Notes under the pieces: generated by a model
The model's database searches: none
Told to the model about the DNA's origin: nothing
Seen by the model: the letters and a program-made list of their open reading frames with translations, nothing else
Source: Agroathelia rolfsii
Lineage: Eukaryota > Basidiomycota > Agaricomycetes > Amylocorticiales > Amylocorticiaceae
Assembly: GCA_018343915.1 (NCBI GenBank)
Contig: JABRWF010000007.1
Location: forward strand, 1,426,001 to 1,490,000
DNA length: 64,000 nucleotides
Reading direction: 5' to 3'
Shown: one piece after another, positions 57,936 through 64,000 of the stretch
Numbering within the stretch: position 1 is the first letter of the stretch
Layout: each line of letters begins with the position of its first letter
Translations under genes and position numbers: made by a program

Positions 57936-58743
57936 ATTGCGCAGTGGTGAATATAGATCAAGAAGTACTTCAATAGCCGGGCCTGACCTGAGAACACAAG
58001 CTGCAATCACGTGCCATACTTTGCTCGGCTCAATTACAGTGTGAATCGAGGTGCAGATATCGTTATTACAAATATATGTTCAACCCTCCCCACTGTTTAA
58101 TAATTCGTTTGTGCATGTGCATGTGCATGTATTTCTTCATATAAAGCGACGCGTACATGTATAATGCATGCTTTTGAGCAAGACTACGAAGCTATCGTGT
58201 CCTGTTAAAGAAAGTATGTGAACAAAAAACCTAAGCACCAGATCAAGTAGGTAGTAAAACGAAGGCAAGACAAGAGAGAACAAGAAAGAAAAAAACATAA
58301 TGATACAGTAAGAAGTATTATGTATGTCGCGGCCCAACAGAAGAGTCGAAGACTGACTAAGGCAAATGTGAATGACGAAATAGTATGACGGTGATTAAAA
58401 AGAGAAAAGCAGAGGAATGGCAGATGAAAACACGACGGTATAGGACATATGAGAATAAAGGATATTATGAGTACGTGACCGAGCATTGTCTAGAGATAAC
58501 AAAAAAAATTATAAGGTAGATGCGAGAGACGGGTGGCGAGTGCCTAATGAGAGCGATATATGACAACATCGGAGCAGCGCAAGCACAAGAATCGGACCAA
58601 GAAAGCATGCGAGCTCCGAAGGAAGAGAAACAGAGAAAGGAAGGAAATATAGCGATAAAGTATAGACCACGAGAAGTGGGCAGATCATGTCGCAGACATG
58701 GGTCTGGATGGGAGGCATCAAGCATAAGGCACCCCGCGAATCT
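57936..58743. other. intergenic region
   Basis: It lies between the MAP1 promoter and the 3' side of the next minus-strand gene. It contains a GTGCAT tandem repeat (58111-58130). The rest, up to about 58520, is A-rich on the plus strand and probably 3' untranslated sequence of the downstream gene. No coding exon was recognised. Confidence 0.5.
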
Positions 58744-59724
58744 TTACCGAGAGGCATAATGAGACGAAGGACGGAACTCGGTGCGGAAGGAGTACTTGGG
58801 ATCGCTGCAGGCGCGGTAGAGTTTTCGATAATGTGATTGGCCGAAGATGGCAATAAGTGTTGCCTCATTCGCGTCCACCCATTCGACCTTGGGGAGCCCT
58901 CGGCTAGTTTCGTAGTAGCCATCCTGGACTTGTTCTTCCATCACCAGGGTGACCATGCCAGTCAATAGGCATTGGATGAGATTCAGCATATCTGATAGCG
59001 GCTGCACTAATTTCCGCTGAGTCGCGAAGATGTCGGAGTGGAAGACCATTTGCCATTGCACACGGCGGTCTGGCGAGAAGAACGACGTTGCCTGTTGAGG
59101 GAGCTGTAATCTCTGACTAAGGCCAAGGGCCATGCCATTCTGCGCTCGTCTGGAAGGCCGTTCGATAGTGAAGAGCATACGAGGGTCGGATGGGTGTACA
59201 TCAACCCAACCGTGTTCCCGTACAAGTTGTGCCTTTAAACTGAGGAGCCACCGATGAGCACGTGCATATGTGGTGCCGAGCGCCTCAGCAGATGTGAGCG
59301 GTATGCCCGTTCGCTGAGCCCAAGAGTCCATGTTACGGACATCGCTGGAGAAGACGACCTGCGCAGATGAGGCCATAGGATAAGTTGTGGCGACTGGTAG
59401 AGGATTCGGTTGGGGCTGTGGTCGCGAAAAAGTAGGTCGACGACGCTGCATCATCATAAACAGCGAGAAGAGGCGATCAATGACTAAAGTTACGTAGACC
59501 AGAAGTACTGATATATACGTACAATGGCACCGCAGAATGAAAGCCAGGCGGTAAAGGTGAGGTAAAGGCCTTATGCGAGAGAATAGCAGCCTGTGCTGAG
59601 GAAGAAGAGGTGGAGGACGAAACAGGACAGCACGAGACGACCGAATTTGTACGCAAGGGCGGCGGCGGCTGGCGGCTTTGGCCGGTCCCGGCGCTGCGAT
59701 CGTCGCCACCGTGAAACGTTTCAT
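58744..59724 (-). CDS. unrecognised protein, about 313-326 residues
   Basis: One open frame starts MKRFTVATIAAPGP at 59724 and ends SSHYASR with TAA at 58744. The N-terminal 45 residues are Arg/Pro/Leu-rich with no acidic residues, as in a mitochondrial targeting peptide. A downstream ATG cluster (MMMQRRRP) offers a shorter alternative. The C-terminal half looks globular and conserved: TSAEALGTTYARAHRWLLSL, WVDVHPSDPRMLFTIE, QWQMVFHSDIFATQR, LIQCLLTGMVTLVM, and LPKVEWVDANEATLIAIFG. A 39-base segment near 59480-59518 has intron-like ends (GTACGT...TTTAG, branch CTACGTAAC) and a length divisible by three, so it may be an intron or coding. I cannot name the family. Confidence 0.6.
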   Translation of the reverse strand: MKRFTVATIAAPGPAKAASRRRPCVQIRSSRAVLFRPPPLLPQHRLLFSRIRPLPHLYRLAFILRCHCTYISVLLVYVTLVIDRLFSLFMMMQRRRPTFSRPQPQPNPLPVATTYPMASSAQVVFSSDVRNMDSWAQRTGIPLTSAEALGTTYARAHRWLLSLKAQLVREHGWVDVHPSDPRMLFTIERPSRRAQNGMALGLSQRLQLPQQATSFFSPDRRVQWQMVFHSDIFATQRKLVQPLSDMLNLIQCLLTGMVTLVMEEQVQDGYYETSRGLPKVEWVDANEATLIAIFGQSHYRKLYRACSDPKYSFRTEFRPSSHYASR

Positions 59725-61406
59725 GGTGACGGCAAAGCTGAAGCTTTTTCCCCCGAATTCCAGCCGAATATTGTGGAATTCGAACCAGAAATTCCTAGAT
59801 TAGGACAACATTATGACTAATTGCCTCAAAATATGTCATTCCTCCGGCCCCCACGCCGCTTGATCTGGCCATAACAACATGCACAATACTGAAGGCATCA
59901 ACTACAATGCGACCGGTACATACAAAGCACAATGCCTCATGTATCACGCCCAACAGCCAGACGGGCGCTTGATTGAATATGAGCCTTTTCTATTGCCTTT
60001 GAGAGAAACAAAAAAAAAACTGCTTTGCTTGTCGAATCCCCATAGTTAGACCTCAATGACAGCACCCGCGCTAGCCACGCATCAAGGGCCGTGACCATGT
60101 CAATACCATTCTTCCGACAGCAGATAGAAATTCCAGGCGTCATGACGTCGCGGGTGTTTCTGACTTATGTTGCAAAGCTATTTTCAAGCGAGGTGTGGTA
60201 AAACCACATTCGATAACCACATCCGCTTGCCAGTGGTCGCGCGACAACTGCGACTCGTGTGCCAGCGCACTCTCGGGCTTGGATGCTGTGCGTGGGCGTA
60301 TGCTGTTATCCACGAGTTGCTCGGCCCGATATTGATCCTGTTTTACATCCTTTGAAATGGCTTGCCCAGTGCCCTGTTACCATTGCTGCGGTGATCTGGC
60401 TTACAATTGGGACAGCTTGGCCGGAATGCCAGTCCAACGGTGGGAAACAAGCATGAACATTTGCCGAGTACGGAAGTATTCCCGAGCCATCATCATTACG
60501 TACAACGACTGCCCATATATGGTCAAAGTACAGCATGAGGCTCACAAGGCACCAAATCTTATTCCGGGTCTCGCCCGGACGGCAAACGTCAAACATCGCT
60601 TGTTCCTCTTGAAAGCAATTTCATGAGAGTTGTTTTCAGTCTTGTTCGTGGATACTTTGTCTTATTCGCAGGCGGAGGCTCTTTATAGCCGCCCTGGGCG
60701 CATCCCAGCTAGACAAAATAGGATACAAAGGGCATACGAAATTCCGGAGATATGAAAGAATAATGTATATATATAGATGGCTGGTAACATCTATTTACTG
60801 CCATCAGAGAGTCGGCGTTCTACCAATGTTATTGCTTATTGTTTTTTAGTATTAATTTCAGCCAGCATACCGTGGACTACGGCGTGGTATGACAACACAT
60901 TTAATGACAAAATGAATGTCTAATTATCGATCCTACCCACTAACATGATCATATGCTCCTGCCAGTGATCATGATGCGGCTGAATGATGCCAGCACATGT
61001 ACTAGTACTGGTTCTAGCACTGGTGGCTCATAATATAAATGATTAAATCAAGTTGGAGTCAGTCAGGTGTCCACTCACTGAGCTTACCTGGTGCTCAATG
61101 CAATTGATATATAGTGCGGCTTCGACTGCGAGGATGTCCTGTGGTGTCCCCAGGGTTTGTTTCGAACTTCGAGCGTGGATAAGAGTGGCTTCTGTGGCTT
61201 CTGGAGTCTGGCTGACTTCATTCACGTGATGCACGTGACATTCGGACACTGACTCGGACGCCAAGATCATCTTCCATACTTACCACTACTACCATCCTTT
61301 GACTGCTGTGGACACTTGTGCTACAAGAAAGCTTTGATTCCTGATACATTTATTTCCCTGGTCTATCTATATTACACATCATCACGTTGCAAATATACAA
61401 TCTATC
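59725..61406. other. 1.7 kb intergenic region between divergent genes
   Basis: It separates the unrecognised minus-strand gene from eIF2B-alpha. Open frames at 60300-60630 run on both strands but match nothing known. Two tandem CACGTG boxes occur near the right end. No RNA gene was found. A GGAATTCGAACC sequence at about 59776-59787 was considered and rejected as a tRNA B box. Confidence 0.5.
61223..61237. promoter_or_regulatory. two tandem CACGTG E-boxes upstream of eIF2B-alpha
   Basis: CACGTG occurs at 61223-61228 and 61232-61237, nine bases apart start to start, 170 bases upstream of the ATG. TGACTC-like Gcn4 half sites lie close by (TGACTTC about 61213, TGACTCG about 61248). These fit bHLH and bZIP binding but are unproven. 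Confidence 0.4.
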
Positions 61407-63171
61407 ATGTCTGTGGCCACTGTTCCACCGAGCTCTCTCAAATTCCCTGTGGGAGAAGATGCTGCAACATCATCCGAGGCGTTTGACGTATATGCTGTGT
61501 ATCAGCGATATCTAAGCGACGAAAACGTTCGTTAATCTCTTTTGGAATTTTAGTCCATTTATTCTGAATTAAGTCAAGATCTCTCCTCCTCTGGCCGCTA
61601 TACTTGCTCTGACAGAACTCATTGAAACCTCCAATGGTTCGGTCTTTGCCGATCAAGTCTCTGATTTTTTTAATTCTCAAATGAAAAACATGCATAGCTG
61701 GGACCATGTTCGAGCTCGTACAAGCCTTAAATGACGGCGCTGAAGCATTGAAGAGCAAATCCTCCAATCCGATCAGTCTGAGTGCAGGCTGCGAGCTCAT
61801 GATCGCTTTCGTCACCCTGATCAAGCATGATGCAGCGGTACTACGCATGAATTTTAGATAACTGAATGACGCACTGATTTCTTGCTTGCCCTAGAGCTTT
61901 TCCGAACTCAAAACGGAGCTAGCCAAGCAGGGTAGGAAGTATGCCCAAGAGGCATCCACATTTCGTGATAAAATTGCGGATCAGACTCTAAGTTTTATTA
62001 AAGATGACTCCGTGGTATGAATCACTCGTTATTTTTTTCATATATACTTTATCCTGATGAAGAGACCTTTACCTTTATTAGATTTTAACGCATTCATACT
62101 CGAGAGTGGTCATGCGTGCTCTTCTCCGAGCTCACAAGCGAAAGAGGATATCAGTCTACGTCACTGAGGCTCGACCTCGAGGCCTTGGGTTCGTAAAGGA
62201 AATCGTCATGTAATACGCATATAGTTCATTAATATCTTTCTCTCTCCTCAATCAGCATCAAAACTTGCGAGGCATTGACAGCAGCTGGAATTCCCTGCAC
62301 CGTCGTGCTGGACTCAGCCGTAGCATATGTTATGGATAAGGTCCGATTTTTCTATTTCCAATTTTCCCTCTTCGGCAACTCTCGGATAGGAAGGCGTGTT
62401 TTTGTGGCTCACCACAGGTTTATCCATTCGTATAGGTTGACTTCGTTCTTGTCGGATCCGAGGCGGTCGTAGAGAGTGGCGGATTGATAAACGCCGTCGG
62501 TAGCAATCAGATAGCGATCATTGCAAAAGCAGCCAGGAAGCCATTCTATGCTCTTGCTGAGAGGTGCGTCATTGGGAAGACTAGATTGATACTGATGGTT
62601 CTTATCATTATCATTATCATCATCACTAGTTACAAGTTCCACCGCCTATTCCCATTGGGCCAATATGATCTACCTACGCACAAGGAGAACATATTATCTT
62701 TTCCACCACCGATGCAAAGAGCACATGCACCCCTAACCGCGCGACCGTCGATCATGTCACCTTCCCCTGCTGTTTTGTCACTACGTGAGACAGCACAGTC
62801 CAACGCCCAGAGGAGCAAGCTCAAGTTATCAATGCCATCTCGTGATCCAATGATGATGTCTCCGGAGCAGCTTGCCCGGAATCCCGATGTCGATTATACT
62901 AGGTATGAGTGAATTTATCCGTATTCTGTTTCACGTGTGTGATTCGTCTCCTAAATAAAACCGACTTTTTTGTTTTGTTTTATTCCACGCTACTAGGCCA
63001 GATCTAATCTCACTGTGAGTGTCGTTACATCCGAGTCGCGTATCCTGTGATTTATACCTTCTATGAACACATGTGATGTTCTCGGTGTTTCTATACAGAG
63101 TATTCTCCGATGTTGGCAGTCTAACGCCTGAAGGCGTAACTACCTATCTCGTCGGCATGTTCGCAGGTTGA
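61407..63171 (+). CDS. GCN3: translation initiation factor eIF2B subunit alpha (Gcn3)
   Basis: The start is [18 protein letters not shown] at 61407. Exons then encode [135 protein letters not shown] and [24 protein letters not shown], ending in [21 protein letters not shown]. These are the Rossmann-like eIF2B alpha/beta/delta signatures ([20 protein letters not shown], GxxTPExVT). Between PLGQYDLP and the last exon there is an insert rich in Ser and Pro (SPSPAVLSL), about 65 residues, that is unlike most eIF2B-alpha and may be fungus-specific. The subunit senses phosphorylated eIF2. Six to eight introns. Confidence 0.92.
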
Positions 63172-64000
63172 AATTCCTGTAGCACGTTCCTGTTCGCCCT
63201 CCCGGAGCTTGAACTGGTGTTAATATTTGGTTGCGTCATCCAGCTGCATTGGCAACATAGGGCATAATGCGGGGATTTGTAAAATCATTCCTGCTCCGTG
63301 TACAGACATAAAAATAAAATAAAAAGAAACACGACATACTTGATGATAAGGGGACGGGTGTCGACTCAGTTCAAAGACTCCGTTTATCTCATCATGTTTT
63401 TCTTTTAGGCTTTGCGAATTACTCTCTGAGGTGATGATGATGATGATGATGATGTTAGATTATGACGATACAGTAGATACAGGACTAGCCCCCCTTGTTA
63501 TATCCAGTAATGATGTACGCGTTTCAATTACGATCATTTTCTCGGAGCTGTGGACCGACCTTGAATAAAAATTAATATCATTGGACGCGTGCATCTCCGT
63601 GGCTAGCTAGGCAGAATACTCTGAATGTCAAATAGCTTCAGTTTTTGTGTGCAAATTATGCACATGATGGATGCGGGTTGCTGCACAAGACCTATACATT
63701 GAAATCTGTATGGTGTCAATGCCAAGACGATCAGCGGAGTAAAATGAGCTATCCTCAACATCTTCTTTCGAGTCGAGACTAGCAATGTCTAATAAGTACA
63801 CAAGTCCTGCACATACAGATTAGATTATCGTACAATCATCATACATCATGTAGTGTCCTACGTATGTCATATATGTGACATGATTGACGTAAGGACAGTA
63901 CTATCTTGAGAGGAGGAAGAGGAGGTATGTAGACGAAAAAAGGTAATCACAAAAATCCTTGTGCCAGTGACCGGCGGCCCACAGGTCCAGTGACTTGTTT
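63172..64000. other. right-hand intergenic region and possible edge of next gene
   Basis: It contains a (TGA)n microsatellite at 63432-63454 and mostly AT-rich sequence. The last 45 bases on the minus strand read as an open frame ending in a stop at about 63956 (KQVTGPVGRRSLAQGFL). That could be the C-terminus of a gene outside the window. This is too short to claim. Confidence 0.35.
63432..63454. repeat. TGA/GAT trinucleotide microsatellite
   Basis: Seven tandem TGA units plus TG, in non-coding sequence. Confidence 0.9.

Noticed and set aside
59770..59800. GGAATTCGAACC, similar to the reverse of a tRNA B box
   Set aside because: One base off the consensus, and the flanking bases do not form a T stem or an acceptor stem.
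63360..63460. Ile/Met run on the minus strand from the TGA microsatellite
   Set aside because: Product of a trinucleotide repeat; no upstream coding sequence.
1..64000. CRISPR arrays, prophage, intact transposons, rRNA genes
   Set aside because: No regular direct repeats with spacers, no integrase or transposase motifs, no rRNA sequence was seen; the window is eukaryotic.

Overview
This window looks like chromosomal DNA from a filamentous basidiomycete, most likely an agaricomycete. Genes are tightly packed on both strands and cut by many introns of about 50-70 bases with GT-AG ends and CTNAC-type branch sites. The recognisable proteins are fungal: FKS 1,3-beta-glucan synthase, the UPF0658 Golgi family and Rmd5. 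No bacterial operons, CRISPR arrays, tRNA or rRNA genes, or intact transposons were seen. Splice junctions and start codons were read by eye; the ones quoted keep the reading frame, but none is backed by transcripts.

Layout. 1-3898 (+) is the C-terminal 60% of an FKS1-type glucan synthase cut by the window edge. Then follow a small secreted helical protein (-, 4292-5140), an FHF-complex FHIP protein (+, 5529-9016), a DNAJC9-like J-protein (-, 9258-10388), a UPF0658 Golgi membrane protein (-, 11116-13135), a SET-domain lysine methyltransferase (-, 13638-15303), a short-chain dehydrogenase (+, 15540-16687), a large Ser/Pro-rich protein (-, 16848-20546) and a CCCH zinc-finger protein (-, 20989-23228). 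After a 1.3 kb gap come an alpha/beta hydrolase (+, 24577-26340), the RWD protein Gir2 (-, 26403-27457) and mitochondrial ribosomal protein bS21m (+, 27604-28224). Two small candidate genes follow (28592-28762 and a four-exon cysteine-rich gene at 29086-29544), then a pirin with an unusual N-terminal anchor (+, 29873-31435), NSA1 (-, 31557-33130) and RMD5/GID2 (+, 33351-34841).

The middle of the window is a run of spindle-pole and microtubule genes: SFI1 (+, 35060-39288), a 2 kb gene-poor stretch, the gamma-tubulin complex subunit GCP3/SPC98 (-, 41308-44736) and a long XMAP215/Stu2 homologue with about five TOG segments (+, 44954-52484). GCP3 and XMAP215 are divergent and share a 217-base promoter. 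The right part holds a glycerol-3-phosphate acyltransferase (+, 52800-55737), methionine aminopeptidase 1 (-, 55976-57935), an unrecognised protein (-, 58744-59724) and eIF2B-alpha/GCN3 (+, 61407-63171).

Most genes are housekeeping genes: cell wall, lipid synthesis, ribosome biogenesis, protein maturation, translation control and mitosis. The least ordinary items are the cysteine-rich mini-gene at 29086-29544, the clustering of three microtubule-organising genes, the many-TOG architecture of the XMAP215 protein with a duplicated linker exon, and the possible dual-start pirin.
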